NCBI GenBank assembly: GCA_000720995.1
Contig: JOEL01000013.1
Coordinates: 62,001 to 126,000, forward strand
Length of the DNA: 64,000 nucleotides
Reading direction: 5' to 3'
Origin: Streptomyces celluloflavus
GTDB lineage: Bacteria; Actinomycetota; Actinomycetes; Streptomycetales; Streptomycetaceae
Shown here: piece after piece, positions 43,899 to 53,933 of the stretch
How the letters are laid out: every line of letters starts with the position of its first letter
Position numbering within the stretch: the stretch's first letter is position 1
Notes under the pieces: generated by a model
The model's database searches: none
Told to the model about the DNA's origin: nothing
What the model saw: the letters and a program-made list of their open reading frames with translations, nothing else
Position numbers and translations under genes: made by a program

Positions 43899-46358
43899 AT
43901 GACGCAGCCATCGAGTCCGTCACCGACCGCCACCTACCGGCTGCAACTCCAGCCGGACTTCCCGTTCTCCGCCGCCGCGGGAACCGTCCCGCACCTCGCC
44001 GCGCTGGGCGTCTCGCATCTGCACCTCTCCCCCGTGCTGGAGGCGGTACCCCGCTCCCCGCACGGCTACGACGTGGTGGACCACGCGGCGGTACGGGCCG
44101 AGCTGGGCGGCGAACGGGGACTGCGGGCCCTGGCCGCGACGGCCAAGGCGCACGGGCTGGGTCTGATCGTCGACATCGTGCCGAACCACATGGCCGTACC
44201 GGCGCCCATGTCGCTCAACGGGCCGCTGTGGGACGTGCTGCAGAACGGTCCGGCGTCCCCGTACGCCCGGTGGTTCGACATCGACTGGGACGCCGGGCAC
44301 GGCGGCCGGCTGCTGCTGCCGGTGCTCGGCGGGCGGCTCGGCGACGAGACGCGGCACTTCCGCGTCGAGGACGGTGTGCTGCGCTACCACGAGCACGCCT
44401 TCCCGCTGCGGCCCGGCACGGAACGGCTGCCGCTGCCCCGGCTGCTGAACGCCCAGTGGTACCGCCTCGCCTGGTGGCGGCTGGCCCGCAGCGAGCTCAA
44501 CTACCGCCGCTTCTTCACCGTTTCGGAGCTCATCGGCCTGCGCGTCGAGGACCCCGCGGTGTTCGAGGCGACGCACGGCACGGTGCTGCGGCTGGTCCGG
44601 GAGGGCGTCATCGACGGGCTGCGCGTCGACCACCCGGACGGCCTGGTGGACCCGGGCGGCTATCTGACCCGGCTGCGCGCGGCCACCGGCAACCGCTGGA
44701 CGGTCGTGGAGAAGATCCTGACCGGTGACGAGCGGCTGCCGGCCGGCTGGGCCTGCGCGGGCACCACCGGCTACGACGCACTGCGCCACATCGACGGGCT
44801 CTTCGTCTGCCCGCAGGGCGCCGGCCGGCTCTTCTCCCACTACCGCGACTTCGTCACCCCGCTGGCCGACGAGGGCGGCGACTGGGAGGAGACGGTGCGC
44901 CGGGCCGCGTACGAGGTCGTCACGGACCAGCTGGCCGCGGAGGTGGAGCGGCTGGTGCGGACCGCGGCCCGGATCAGCGAACGCGTTCCGCACCCCGGCG
45001 ACCACGCCCCCTGGGCGCTGCGCCACGCGATCCGTGAACTCCTGGTGCGGCTGCCCGTCTACCGCCCGTACGCGGCGGAGCCGGACGCGGACCGGGCCGA
45101 GCAGGACGCGGCGATGCTCGGCGAGGCCGCGGTGCGGGCGCGGACCGCGTTCCGGGTGGCCGAGGAGGCGCACGCGGTGGATCTGGTCCGGGACCTGGCG
45201 CTCGGTCTGTTCGGGGACGGGCCGGACTGCGCCGAGTTCGCCGCGCGGTTCGCGCAGACCGCCTCCGCGCTGCACGCCAAGTCCGTGGAGGACACCGCCT
45301 TCTACCGCTATCCGGTGCTGCTGCCGGCCTGCGAGGTCGGCGGCGATCCCGGGGAGCCCGCGCTCGGCCCGGAGGCGTTCCACGCGTTCTGCGCCCGGAC
45401 GCAGCGGGACTGGCCGACGACCGGGACGGTGCTCACCACGCACGACACCAAGCGCAGCGCCGATGTGCGGGCCCGGCTCGCGGTGCTGTCGGAGTGCCCG
45501 GACCGGTGGCGGGACGTGCTGGGCCAGGTGGCGGGCGGCGGCGTGAGCGCGGCGGACGGTGCGGTCCCGGTGGACGCGATGGTGTCCTGGCTGGCCTGGC
45601 AGACCGCGTTCGGGCTGGGCCCGGCGGACGGCGGCCCGCCCGGGTCCGCCCGCGGCGCGGCGGCCACGGAGCGGGTGGCGGCCGCCGTCCTGAAGTCCGT
45701 ACGGGAGGCCGGGCTGCGCACCTCCTGGACCGAGCGGAACGCGGCATACGAGGACGCCGTGGTGGAGTTCGTCCGCGGCGGCCCGTGCGGTCCGGCGGCC
45801 GGGCCGCTCACCGCGCTGGACGACGAACTCGCCCCGTTCATCCGCGCCAATGTGCTGGGCGCGACGCTGCTGCACCTCACCATGCCGGGGGTGCCGGACG
45901 TCTACCAGGGCAGCGAACGGGAGTACACCGCGCTCGTCGACCCGGACAACCGGCGGCCCGCGCGGCTGCGGCCCGAACTCCTCGCGGAGCTGGACGGCGG
46001 GGCCGCGCCGCACGATCTGTCCGGCGAGAAGCTGCGCCTGACCGCCGCGGCGCTGCGGCTGCGCCGGATGCACCCGCAGTGGTTCGGCGCCGGCGCGTCC
46101 TACGCACCGCTGCACGCGGAGGGCCCGGCGGCCGAGCACTGCGTGGCCTTCTGCCGCAGCGGCCGGGCGGTGGCGGTGGCGACCCGGCTGTCGCTGCGCC
46201 TGGTGGAGACCGGCGGCTGGTGGGACACATCGCTGCGGCTGCCGCCCGGCGGCCCGTGGCGCGATCTGCTGACCGGCCGCGAGGTGGCGGGCGGCGCGGT
46301 GGTGGGGGTGCGCGAGCTGCTGGAGCTGTCACCGGTGGCGCTGTTCGTGGCGGAGTGA
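43899..46358 (+). CDS. treY: Malto-oligosyltrehalose synthase
   Basis: An 819-residue GH13_26 enzyme that turns the reducing-end alpha-1,4 bond of a malto-oligosaccharide into an alpha,alpha-1,1 bond. Start TYRLQLQPDFPFSAAAGTVP is diagnostic. Catalytic D244 (LRVDHPDGLVDP), E271 (VVEKIL) and D516 (LTTHDTKRS) are in place, as is the end block GVPDVYQGSE. It lies 100 bases after glgX on the same strand. The partner treZ is 2.9 kb downstream, behind a translation-factor-like gene. Confidence 0.93.
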   Translation: MTQPSSPSPTATYRLQLQPDFPFSAAAGTVPHLAALGVSHLHLSPVLEAVPRSPHGYDVVDHAAVRAELGGERGLRALAATAKAHGLGLIVDIVPNHMAVPAPMSLNGPLWDVLQNGPASPYARWFDIDWDAGHGGRLLLPVLGGRLGDETRHFRVEDGVLRYHEHAFPLRPGTERLPLPRLLNAQWYRLAWWRLARSELNYRRFFTVSELIGLRVEDPAVFEATHGTVLRLVREGVIDGLRVDHPDGLVDPGGYLTRLRAATGNRWTVVEKILTGDERLPAGWACAGTTGYDALRHIDGLFVCPQGAGRLFSHYRDFVTPLADEGGDWEETVRRAAYEVVTDQLAAEVERLVRTAARISERVPHPGDHAPWALRHAIRELLVRLPVYRPYAAEPDADRAEQDAAMLGEAAVRARTAFRVAEEAHAVDLVRDLALGLFGDGPDCAEFAARFAQTASALHAKSVEDTAFYRYPVLLPACEVGGDPGEPALGPEAFHAFCARTQRDWPTTGTVLTTHDTKRSADVRARLAVLSECPDRWRDVLGQVAGGGVSAADGAVPVDAMVSWLAWQTAFGLGPADGGPPGSARGAAATERVAAAVLKSVREAGLRTSWTERNAAYEDAVVEFVRGGPCGPAAGPLTALDDELAPFIRANVLGATLLHLTMPGVPDVYQGSEREYTALVDPDNRRPARLRPELLAELDGGAAPHDLSGEKLRLTAAALRLRRMHPQWFGAGASYAPLHAEGPAAEHCVAFCRSGRAVAVATRLSLRLVETGGWWDTSLRLPPGGPWRDLLTGREVAGGAVVGVRELLELSPVALFVAE

Positions 46359-46726
46359 GCGCCGCTCGGCCGACGGGCAGCCGACGGGCAGCGGACTCCG
46401 GCCGTCACCCGCCGCGCGCGGCGGCCCGGTGAACGTTGCCGCCGTCCCGGCCGGTTCGACGCGGCGGAAGACGGCGATGCCGCCGGGGCCGTTCGACGGG
46501 GACGGCGGCGCGGTCGGGGCCGGTGCGTTCATGGCCGCCATCAGGGCTACGCGGACGCTGGCGTCTCCCGTCACCTCCGGTGGACCACGCGTCCGTGCCG
46601 CGGGTGACACCGGGAGGCGGCCGCCCGGCGGTACACGGGGAACGGCGCGGCGGTAAATCGGTTGCGTTCCCGTGTCCGCCTGGCACCATGCCCGTGTACG
46701 TACCACCGTGACCTCAGGAGCACCGC
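46359..46726. other. Upstream region of the ribosomal protection gene
   Basis: About 370 bases without a gene. It contains short repeats of GACGGGCAGCC near 46370 and presumably the promoter for the leader frame and EF-G-like gene. Confidence 0.4.
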
Positions 46727-46840
46727 ATGCGCCGAAACCTCCGAATTACTCAGCGCCCCTTCCGGACGACAGTATTCGAGGTCTCGACCGCCCATGCAGC
46801 CCCGTCACACCACCCCGCGCGCCGCCGATCACCGCGCTGA
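46727..46840 (+). CDS. Upstream open frame overlapping the ribosomal protection gene
   Basis: A 37-codon frame, MRRNLRITQRPFRTTVFEVS to ARRRSPR, with a strong CAGGAG six bases before its ATG. It overlaps the first 47 bases of the EF-G-like gene in another frame. That gene's own ATG (46794) has no comparable ribosome site, so translation may depend on this leader frame. Leader-peptide control is known for some ribosomal protection genes. Arg-rich composition is the only notable feature. Confidence 0.45.
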   Translation: MRRNLRITQRPFRTTVFEVSTAHAAPSHHPARRRSPR

Positions 46841-48863
46841 CACCTCCGCCCGGCCGCACACCCCCGGCACGGGCACGCACCACGACACCCGCGACGCCGG
46901 CGGCCCCCGCCGCGTCCGGCACACCCTGAACATCGGGATCCTCGCCCACGTCGACGCGGGCAAGACCAGCCTCACCGAGCGGCTGCTCTTCGACACCGGC
47001 GCCATCGACCGCCTCGGCAGCGTCGACGGCGGCGACACCCGTACGGACACCGGTGAGCTGGAGCGGCAGCGCGGCATCACCATCCGCTCGGCCGTCGCCT
47101 CCTTCACCGTCGGCGACATCCAGGTCAATCTCATCGACACCCCCGGGCACTCCGATTTCATCGCCGAGGTAGAACGCGCCCTGGGCGTGCTCGACGGCGC
47201 CGTGCTGCTGCTGTCCGCGGTGGAGGGCGTGCAGGCCAGGACGCGGGTGCTGATGAAGACGTTGCGGCGGCTGCGGCTGCCGACACTGCTCTTCGTCAAC
47301 AAGATCGACCGGATGGGTGCCCGGAGCGACGCGCTGCTGGCGGACATCCGCCGCACCCTCGCCCCGGTCGCCGTCCCGATGACGGACGTTGTGGACCTCG
47401 GCACGCCGCGGGCGCGGGTGACGGTCCGCGCGCTGGACGATCCGGCGGTCCGCGACCGGCTCGCCGAGACGCTCGCGGAGGCGGACGAGACGGTCCTGGC
47501 CTGCCTGGTCGACGGACCGCCGCCGACCGCGGAGCTGCTGCGCACCGCGCTGGCCGCCCGGACCGCCGACGCCACCGTGTACCCGGTGTACTTCGGCTCG
47601 GCCCTCGGCGGGCAGGGCGTCGGCGCGCTCATCGAGGGCATGGTCCGGCTGATCCCGCCCGCCACGGTGGGCACCGGCAGCGCACCGTACGGCACGGTGT
47701 TCGCCGTCCAGCAGCCGCCGAACGGTGAGCGCACGGCCCATGTCCGGCTGTTCCAGGGGCAGTTGCTGGCCCGGCAGCAGATCGCGCTGCACCGCCGTAC
47801 GGCGGACGGCGCGCACACCTCGCTGACCGGCCGGATCACCTCGCTCGACGTCATCGGCCGGGAGCCGGGCGCCGACGGGCCGCTCACCGCGGGCAATATC
47901 GCGGTGCTGCGCGGGGTGCCCGGTATCCGTACCGGCGACCGCCTGGGGCCGGTGGGGGACGGCGCGCCCACGGACGCGGCCGCCCACGGGCCCGCCGGGG
48001 CCGCCCTGTTCCCCGCCCCCACCCTGGAGGCCCTCGTCCGCGCCCGGCACCCCGCGCGCGCCGCCGCCCTGCGCACGGCGCTGCTGGCGCTGGCCGACCA
48101 GGACCCGCTGCTGCACGTCCGCCCCGCACCCGACGGCGCGACCTCGGTGCTGCTGCACGGCGAGGTCCAGAAGCAGATCATCGCCGCCACCCTCGCCGAC
48201 GAGTACGGCGTCGAGGCCGACTTCGCGCCCAGCCGGGTGGTGTGCGTGGAGCGCCCGGCCGGGGTCGGCGAGGCGTGCCACGAGATCGCCCGGAGGAACC
48301 ACACCGGGCCGTGGGCGACGGTCGGCCTGCGCGTCGAGCCGGGGCCGCGCGACTCTGGGCCGGTCTTCGCCTACGAGACCGAACTGGGCGCGCTCCCGCA
48401 CGGCTTCCACCAGGCCGTCGAGGAGACCGTTCTGGCGACGCTGCGGGACGGGCCGCACGGCCGGGCGGTGACCGACTGCCGCGTCGTGCTGACCCGTTCC
48501 GGTTTCGTCGGGCCGGTCAGCACGGCCGGGCACTTCCGTACGGTGACCGCCGAGGTGCTGCTGCGGGCGCTGCACCGGGCCGGGACCCGGGTCCACGAGC
48601 CGTATCACGCCTTCGAGGCCGAGCTGCCGCTCGACGCGCTCGCCCCGGTCACCGCCCGGCTCGCCGCACTGGGCGCGGAGCTCGGCGAGGCGTCCGGCGG
48701 GCGGCACTCCTGGCTGCTCAGTGGCGCGCTCGCCGCCCGCCATGTCCCGGAGATCGAGGGGCTGTTGCCCGGACTGACGCACGGTGAGGGGGTGTGGACG
48801 TCCCACCCTTCGGGCGATCGCCCGCTGCGAGGGAGGGGCGCGGAGGACCCGGCGGCGCGCTGA
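46794..48863 (+). CDS. TetM/OtrA-type ribosomal protection GTPase
   Basis: A 689-residue EF-G-like protein of the tetracycline ribosomal protection class. G1 AHVDAGKTS (51-59), RQRGITIRSAVASFTVGDIQ, G3 DTPGHSDFIAEVERALGVLD and G4 NKIDRMG. The class-specific domain IV and C-terminal region show EDP... end preceded by YHAFEAELPLDALAPVTARL. It would displace tetracycline from the 30S A-site. The N-terminus has about 43 extra His/Arg/Pro/Thr-rich residues before HTLNIGILAHVDAGK; no later start exists, so the extension looks real. It lies between treY and treZ. Confidence 0.88.
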   Translation: MQPRHTTPRAADHRADTSARPHTPGTGTHHDTRDAGGPRRVRHTLNIGILAHVDAGKTSLTERLLFDTGAIDRLGSVDGGDTRTDTGELERQRGITIRSAVASFTVGDIQVNLIDTPGHSDFIAEVERALGVLDGAVLLLSAVEGVQARTRVLMKTLRRLRLPTLLFVNKIDRMGARSDALLADIRRTLAPVAVPMTDVVDLGTPRARVTVRALDDPAVRDRLAETLAEADETVLACLVDGPPPTAELLRTALAARTADATVYPVYFGSALGGQGVGALIEGMVRLIPPATVGTGSAPYGTVFAVQQPPNGERTAHVRLFQGQLLARQQIALHRRTADGAHTSLTGRITSLDVIGREPGADGPLTAGNIAVLRGVPGIRTGDRLGPVGDGAPTDAAAHGPAGAALFPAPTLEALVRARHPARAAALRTALLALADQDPLLHVRPAPDGATSVLLHGEVQKQIIAATLADEYGVEADFAPSRVVCVERPAGVGEACHEIARRNHTGPWATVGLRVEPGPRDSGPVFAYETELGALPHGFHQAVEETVLATLRDGPHGRAVTDCRVVLTRSGFVGPVSTAGHFRTVTAEVLLRALHRAGTRVHEPYHAFEAELPLDALAPVTARLAALGAELGEASGGRHSWLLSGALAARHVPEIEGLLPGLTHGEGVWTSHPSGDRPLRGRGAEDPAAR

Positions 48864-49288
48864 ACATCCGGTCCCTCCGGATGGCCAAGTCGACTGATTT
48901 ATAGGTGAGTTGGCCGTACGGCATCGACGGGTTCCGAGCCGCGCGGGAAGGTGCCTGGCGCGCAACGCCCCGTGCCAGGCCGGTGTCGGACGGCCACTCC
49001 GCCCGCGCGGGGTCTCCGGCGACCTCATGCCGGTGAGCCTCCGGGCCGCGCGAGCCGGTGTCCACCACTGCCGGGCCGGGGGCAGGAGGCGCGACGGGCG
49101 CGCCCGAGGTCCCGCGGCGCGGTCTCGCCGGAACCACCCGGCAGGCCGGTCCCGGGCCGACGCCGGCCGCCGCGTCGGGCTGTCCGGCGGCGCGGCGGCG
49201 TGCTTTCTTCGTGGGACGGGTACCAGGGGCCACGGGCCGGGCGGCGGACCCGGTGCCGGGAGCGGACCGAGGACGAAGGAGGACAGCC
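48864..49288. other. Gap before treZ
   Basis: 425 bases. The treZ frame stays open leftward to 49058 but without a ribosome site and with low-complexity Arg/Gly/Pro content, so it is not called. A short AT-rich patch at 48892-48907 may be part of a promoter. Confidence 0.4.
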
Positions 49289-51103
49289 GTGCTGTTCGAG
49301 GTGTGGGCGCCGGACGCCCGACGGGTCGGACTCCAGTGGGCGGGCGGCCGGTCGGGCGAACCGGTGGTCCCGATGGAGCGGGATACCGCCCGCGCGGGCT
49401 GGTGGCGCGCCGAGGCGCCGGCCCACGACGGCGACCGCTACGCGTTCCGGCTCGACGGCGGCCCGCCGCTGCCCGATCCGCGCGCCGCCCGACTGCCGGA
49501 CGGGCCCGGCGGTCCGGGCGCGGTCGTCGACCACGGCCGGTTCGCCTGGCGGCACCCGTGGCCCGGCCGCCCGCTGCCCGGTGCGGTCCTCTATGAACTG
49601 CACATCGGTACGTTCACCTCCGAGGGCACCTTCGACGCCGCCGCCGCGCGGCTGGCGCACCTCGCCGCGCTGGGGATCACCCATGTCTCCCTGATGCCGG
49701 TCTGCCCGTTCCCCGGCACCCACGGCTGGGGATACGACGGCGTCGCACCGTGGGCGGTGCACGAGCCGTACGGCGGGCCGGACGGGCTGAAACGGTTCGT
49801 GGACGCCGCGCACGGCCACGGTCTGGGGGTCGTGCTCGACGTGGTGCACAACCACCTCGGCCCGTCCGGCAACTGCCTCCCGGCGTTCGGGCCGTACTTC
49901 ACCGACACGCACCGCACGCCGTGGGGCGCGGCCGTCAACCTGGACGCCCCCGGCTCGGACGAGGTGCGCGGCTATCTCGTCGGCAGCGCGCTCGGCTGGC
50001 TGCGCCACTACCGGCTCGACGGGCTGCGGCTGGACGCCGTCCACGCGCTGCACGACGGCCGGGCGCGGCACTTCCTGGCGGAGCTGTCCGCGGCCGTGGA
50101 CGAGCTCGCCGGGCAGCTGGGGCGCCCGCTCTTCCTGATCGGCGAGTCCGACCGCAACGACCCGCGCACCACCGCGCCCCGCGCACGCGGCGGGCACGGT
50201 CTGCACGCCCAGTGGAACGACGACGTCCACCACGCCCTGCACACCGCGCTCACCGGCGAATCCCACGGCTATTACGCCGATTTCGCCCGCGCCCCGCTGG
50301 CCGCCGTCGCCAAGACACTGACCGGGGGCTTCTTCCACGACGGTACGTACTCCAGTTTCCGCGGCCGCACCCACGGCGACCGGCTCGACCTGCGGACCAC
50401 GCCCGCGCACCGGTTGCTGGCCTACACCCAGACCCATGACCAGATCGGCAACCGGGCGCGCGGCGACCGGCTCGCCGCCGGGCTCTCCCCCGGGCTGCTG
50501 GCCTGCGCCGCCGCGCTGGTGCTGGGCTCGCCGTTCACCCCGATGCTGTTCATGGGCGAGGAGTGGGGGGCGCGGACGCCGTGGCAGTACTTCACCGACC
50601 ACCCGGATCCCGAGCTGGCCGAGGCGGTACGGGCCGGCCGGCGCCGCGAGTTCGCCGCCCAGGAGCGCGCGGCGCGGGGCACGCCCGGCGCCGGCGCGGC
50701 CGGTGACGACACGCCGGTTGACCCGTCGGACGGCTGGCCCGATCCACAGGACCCGGCCACCCGAAACCGCTCCGTACTGGACTGGGCCGAACCGGCCGCC
50801 GAACCGCATACCGCGCTGCTGGCCTGGCACCGGACCCTGCTGGCGCTGCGCCACACGACCCCCGCGCTGACCGATCCCGACCCGTCCGCCACCCGGGTCA
50901 CCTACGACGAGGGGGCCCGCTGGCTGCTGCTGCGGCGCGGTCCGGTCCGGGTGGCGGTCAACCTGGCGCCGCGGGCCACCGCCGCCGTCCCGGTCGGCGC
51001 CACGGGCCTGCGCCCACTGGCGGCCTGGCCCGCACCATGTCTCCCCGACGGCGACGGGGTGCTGCGGCTGCCCCCGGAGTCGGCGGTCGTGCTCGGCCCC
51101 TGA
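49289..51103 (+). CDS. treZ: Malto-oligosyltrehalose trehalohydrolase
   Basis: A 604-residue GH13_10 enzyme releasing trehalose from the TreY product. A CBM48-like lead (VLFEVWAPDARRVGLQWAGG) is followed by GTFTSEGTFDAAAARLAHLA, D249 in LDGLRLDAVHAL, E286 in LIGESDRND and D384 in QTHDQIGNRARGDR. GTG 49289 follows AAGGAGG eight bases away, which fixes the start despite a longer open frame. Confidence 0.93.
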   Translation: MLFEVWAPDARRVGLQWAGGRSGEPVVPMERDTARAGWWRAEAPAHDGDRYAFRLDGGPPLPDPRAARLPDGPGGPGAVVDHGRFAWRHPWPGRPLPGAVLYELHIGTFTSEGTFDAAAARLAHLAALGITHVSLMPVCPFPGTHGWGYDGVAPWAVHEPYGGPDGLKRFVDAAHGHGLGVVLDVVHNHLGPSGNCLPAFGPYFTDTHRTPWGAAVNLDAPGSDEVRGYLVGSALGWLRHYRLDGLRLDAVHALHDGRARHFLAELSAAVDELAGQLGRPLFLIGESDRNDPRTTAPRARGGHGLHAQWNDDVHHALHTALTGESHGYYADFARAPLAAVAKTLTGGFFHDGTYSSFRGRTHGDRLDLRTTPAHRLLAYTQTHDQIGNRARGDRLAAGLSPGLLACAAALVLGSPFTPMLFMGEEWGARTPWQYFTDHPDPELAEAVRAGRRREFAAQERAARGTPGAGAAGDDTPVDPSDGWPDPQDPATRNRSVLDWAEPAAEPHTALLAWHRTLLALRHTTPALTDPDPSATRVTYDEGARWLLLRRGPVRVAVNLAPRATAAVPVGATGLRPLAAWPAPCLPDGDGVLRLPPESAVVLGP

Positions 51104-51181
51104 CGAGAGGGGAAGGGGGACGGAAACGGGCGTGCGCGTCCCCCGAATCGATCGCCTGATCGTCCATCGGACCGGCAGGTG

Positions 51182-52843
51182 ATGGACACTGTGTCCATGC
51201 CGCTGCGTATCTCCGACCTGCTCGTCCGGCCCGACCTCGGCCTGTCGGTCACCTACGACGTACCGCCCGCCCTGCTGGCCCGCCGGGTCGAGGCGGCGAC
51301 CGTCTCGGATCTGCCCGCCCCGGGGAAGTGGCTGCAAGGCGGTGAACTCCTGATGACCATCGGCCTGTTGCTGCCGGCGGACGCGGCCGCGTGCCGGGCG
51401 TACGTACGGGACGTGGCCGCGGGCGGGGCGACGTGTCTGGCACTCGGGCTCGGCCAAGGGCTGCCCTACCAGGAAGCGCCCGAGCCGCTGGTGACGGCCG
51501 CCCGCGAGGTGGGGCTGCCGCTGCTGACGGTGCCGGACGAGGTGCCGTTCATCGCCGTCACCAAGGCGGTCTTCGACGCGCGGGCGAACGAGCAGCGCGA
51601 GGTGCTGCACCGGGCGTTCGCGACCCAGCGGCGGCTGACGGCCGCGGCGACCGGTGACGGGCTGCGGCCGATGCTGGCGGAGTGGACGGCCGCCACCGGG
51701 GTCGGCGCGACGGTCCTCGACCCGCTGGGCCGGCTGCTCGCGGCGGGCGACCGGGAGGCTCCCGCGCCGCCCCCGGAGGCCCGCGACCTGATCGAGCGGG
51801 TGGCCGCGCGCGGGCTGCACGGCAGCGCGGCCGGCACCGCCGCGGGCCGCCGGCTGGAGGTGCAGCCGCTCGGCGCCCGCCGGCTGCGCGGTCTGCTGCT
51901 GCTCACCGGCCGCCCGGACGCCGCGGCCCGTTCGGTCGTCCCCGGCCTGGTCTCGCTGCTCTCGCTGGAGCTGGAGCGGCGGCATCTGCGCGACGAACCG
52001 GAGCGCCGCCGCCGCTCGGCGCTGCTCTCGGAGCTGCTGGCGGACGACCAGCCGTCGGCGGAGCGGGCCCGCGACCTGCTCGCCTCGGCCGGGCTGAGCG
52101 CCGAACGGGTGCGGGCCGTCGTGGTGGAGACGGCGTGCGGACCGGGCGGCGCCGCGTGGGCCGGGGCCGGGGAGGGCGCCGCGCAGGAGATGGCCGCCGA
52201 TCTGGCGCTGGCAATGCCCGGCGGTCTGGTGCGGGTGACGGACGCCGGGCTCGTCGAAGCGGTGGTCGGGGAGGACCTGGACATCCGCGAGGTGCTCGGC
52301 CGGTTCGCCGTGCGCTGCCCGGCCGGTATCGGCCCGGCCACCGGTCCCGAGACGGTCCGGGTGTCGCTGCGCCAGGCGGCCGGACTGCTCGCCGTCAGCC
52401 GGGCCGGCGGCCGGCCGGCCGAGGTCCGGCAGAGCGAGGCCAGCCGGCTCCTGCTCGACCTGGGCGACCGGCACACCCTGCACGGCTACGCCGACACCGT
52501 GCTCGGCCCGCTCGATCTCGCCGACAACGGTGAGGAGTTGGTGGCCACCCTGGCGGCCTGGCTGGAGAGCGGCGGGGCCTGGGACGCCACCAGCCGGCGG
52601 CTCGGCGTGCACCGCCACACCGTGCGCAACCGCCTCGACAAGGCCATGGACCTCACCGGCCGCCGCCTCGACGACCCCGACGACCGCTTCGACCTCTGGC
52701 TCGCCACCCGCATCCGGGGCGGCGGCGCCCCCGCCCCGGGCGCCCCCGGCACGCCCGCACCGGACGCCCCCGGCACCCCTGGTACGGGCGGCACCTCCGG
52801 TCACCCGATCGTGCCGCCGCACGGGACACCGCGCGCCCGGTGA
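51182..52843 (+). CDS. PucR-family transcriptional regulator
   Basis: A regulator of about 553 residues. The PucR N-terminal domain is at about 5-125 (LRISDLLVRPDLGLSVTYDV, GKWLQGGELLMTIGLLLPAD, VPDEVPFIAVTKAVFDARAN). A middle region is followed by the C-terminal helix-turn-helix (WLESGGAWDATSRRLGVHRH, TVRNRLDKAMDLTGRRLDDP). A Pro/Gly/Ala repeat tail (PGAPGTPAPDAPGTPGTGG) ends it. Such regulators often control purine or amine catabolism; no target is adjacent. Starts at 51179, 51182 and 51197 are all possible. Confidence 0.85.
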   Translation: MDTVSMPLRISDLLVRPDLGLSVTYDVPPALLARRVEAATVSDLPAPGKWLQGGELLMTIGLLLPADAAACRAYVRDVAAGGATCLALGLGQGLPYQEAPEPLVTAAREVGLPLLTVPDEVPFIAVTKAVFDARANEQREVLHRAFATQRRLTAAATGDGLRPMLAEWTAATGVGATVLDPLGRLLAAGDREAPAPPPEARDLIERVAARGLHGSAAGTAAGRRLEVQPLGARRLRGLLLLTGRPDAAARSVVPGLVSLLSLELERRHLRDEPERRRRSALLSELLADDQPSAERARDLLASAGLSAERVRAVVVETACGPGGAAWAGAGEGAAQEMAADLALAMPGGLVRVTDAGLVEAVVGEDLDIREVLGRFAVRCPAGIGPATGPETVRVSLRQAAGLLAVSRAGGRPAEVRQSEASRLLLDLGDRHTLHGYADTVLGPLDLADNGEELVATLAAWLESGGAWDATSRRLGVHRHTVRNRLDKAMDLTGRRLDDPDDRFDLWLATRIRGGGAPAPGAPGTPAPDAPGTPGTGGTSGHPIVPPHGTPRAR

Positions 52844-52961
52844 GAACCGGCGGCCGGGCGCCGGCCCGGGTCTCCCCGCTCCCCTCACCCGGGTCCTCCG
52901 CCACGGCCCCGCTCCCCTCCCGCCCTTCACTCTCGCCCCGGCAGCGTCTTTACTTTCGAGC

Positions 52962-53933
52962 GTGACCTACGAGATCCGCGTACCACCCGCCGCCGCCCGC
53001 TCCGCCCCGCCCGCCACCGGGTCCGCCGCGCCACCGCGCCCGCCGCAGAGCCCGCCGCCCGCCGGGGCGCCGCGGCACGGCAAGCTGGTGGCCGTCAGCG
53101 ATCTGCACGTCCGGTACGAGGAGAACCGCGAGATCGTCGAGCGGCTGCGGCCGGAGTCCGACGACGACTGGCTGCTGATCGCCGGGGACCTCGGCGAGTA
53201 CGTCGCCGATATCCGCTGGGCCCTGACCCTGCTCAGCGAGCGCTTCGCCACCGTGGTGTGGGTGCCGGGCAACCACGAGCTGTGGACGCCGAACGGCGAT
53301 CCGGTGCAGCTGCGCGGCGTCGCCCGGTACGAGCATCTGGTGGCGATCTGCCGGGAGTTGGGGGTGCTCACGCCCGAGGACCCCTACCCGGTGTGGGAGG
53401 GCGCGGGCGGCCCGGCCGTCATCGCGCCCCTCTTCCTGCTCTACGACTACACGTTCCGGCTGCCTGGCGTGTACTCCAAGGAGGCGGCGCTCGCCGCCGC
53501 CGAGGAGGCCGGGGTGGTGTGCACCGACGAGTTCTTCCTGCACCCGGACCCGTATCCGACGCGGGAGGCGTGGTGCCGCGCCCGGGTGGCCGCCACCGAG
53601 GCCAGACTCGCCGCCGTACCGGAGGAGTTGCCCACCGTGCTCGTCAACCACTTCCCGCTGGTGCGCGAACCCACCAGGCCGCTGTGGCACCCGGAGTTCG
53701 CGCTGTGGTGCGGGACGACGGCGACCGCCGACTGGCCGCGCCGGTTCCGGGCCGCCACCGTCGTCTACGGCCATCTGCACACCCCCCGGCTGCTGATGTG
53801 CGACGGCGTGCCCCATCAGGAGGTGTCACTGGGCTACCCCAGGGAGTGGCGGCGCCGCTCCGGCACACCGGGCCGGCCGGTCCAGATCCTCCCCGCCACG
53901 GACACCCTCGGAACGACCGGGAGCCCCGCATGA
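52962..53933 (+). CDS. Metallophosphoesterase, PptH-like
   Basis: A 323-residue calcineurin-like phosphoesterase. Metal motifs are VSDLHVRYEENREI, IAGDLGEY, VPGNHELW, VLVNHFPLV and VYGHLHTPRLLM. A Pro/Ala-rich lead of about 35 residues precedes them. Its stop overlaps the start of the phosphopantetheinyl transferase gene (ATGA). In Mycobacterium tuberculosis the same pairing is PptH and PptT, where PptH removes phosphopantetheine from carrier proteins. That activity is inferred here from synteny. GTG 52962 is preceded by TACTTT and no ribosome site, which suggests a leaderless transcript. Confidence 0.85.
   Translation: MTYEIRVPPAAARSAPPATGSAAPPRPPQSPPPAGAPRHGKLVAVSDLHVRYEENREIVERLRPESDDDWLLIAGDLGEYVADIRWALTLLSERFATVVWVPGNHELWTPNGDPVQLRGVARYEHLVAICRELGVLTPEDPYPVWEGAGGPAVIAPLFLLYDYTFRLPGVYSKEAALAAAEEAGVVCTDEFFLHPDPYPTREAWCRARVAATEARLAAVPEELPTVLVNHFPLVREPTRPLWHPEFALWCGTTATADWPRRFRAATVVYGHLHTPRLLMCDGVPHQEVSLGYPREWRRRSGTPGRPVQILPATDTLGTTGSPA

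Noticed and set aside
49058..49288. N-terminal extension of treZ
   Set aside because: A strong AAGGAGG precedes GTG 49289 and the extension is low-complexity without similarity to CBM48 leads.
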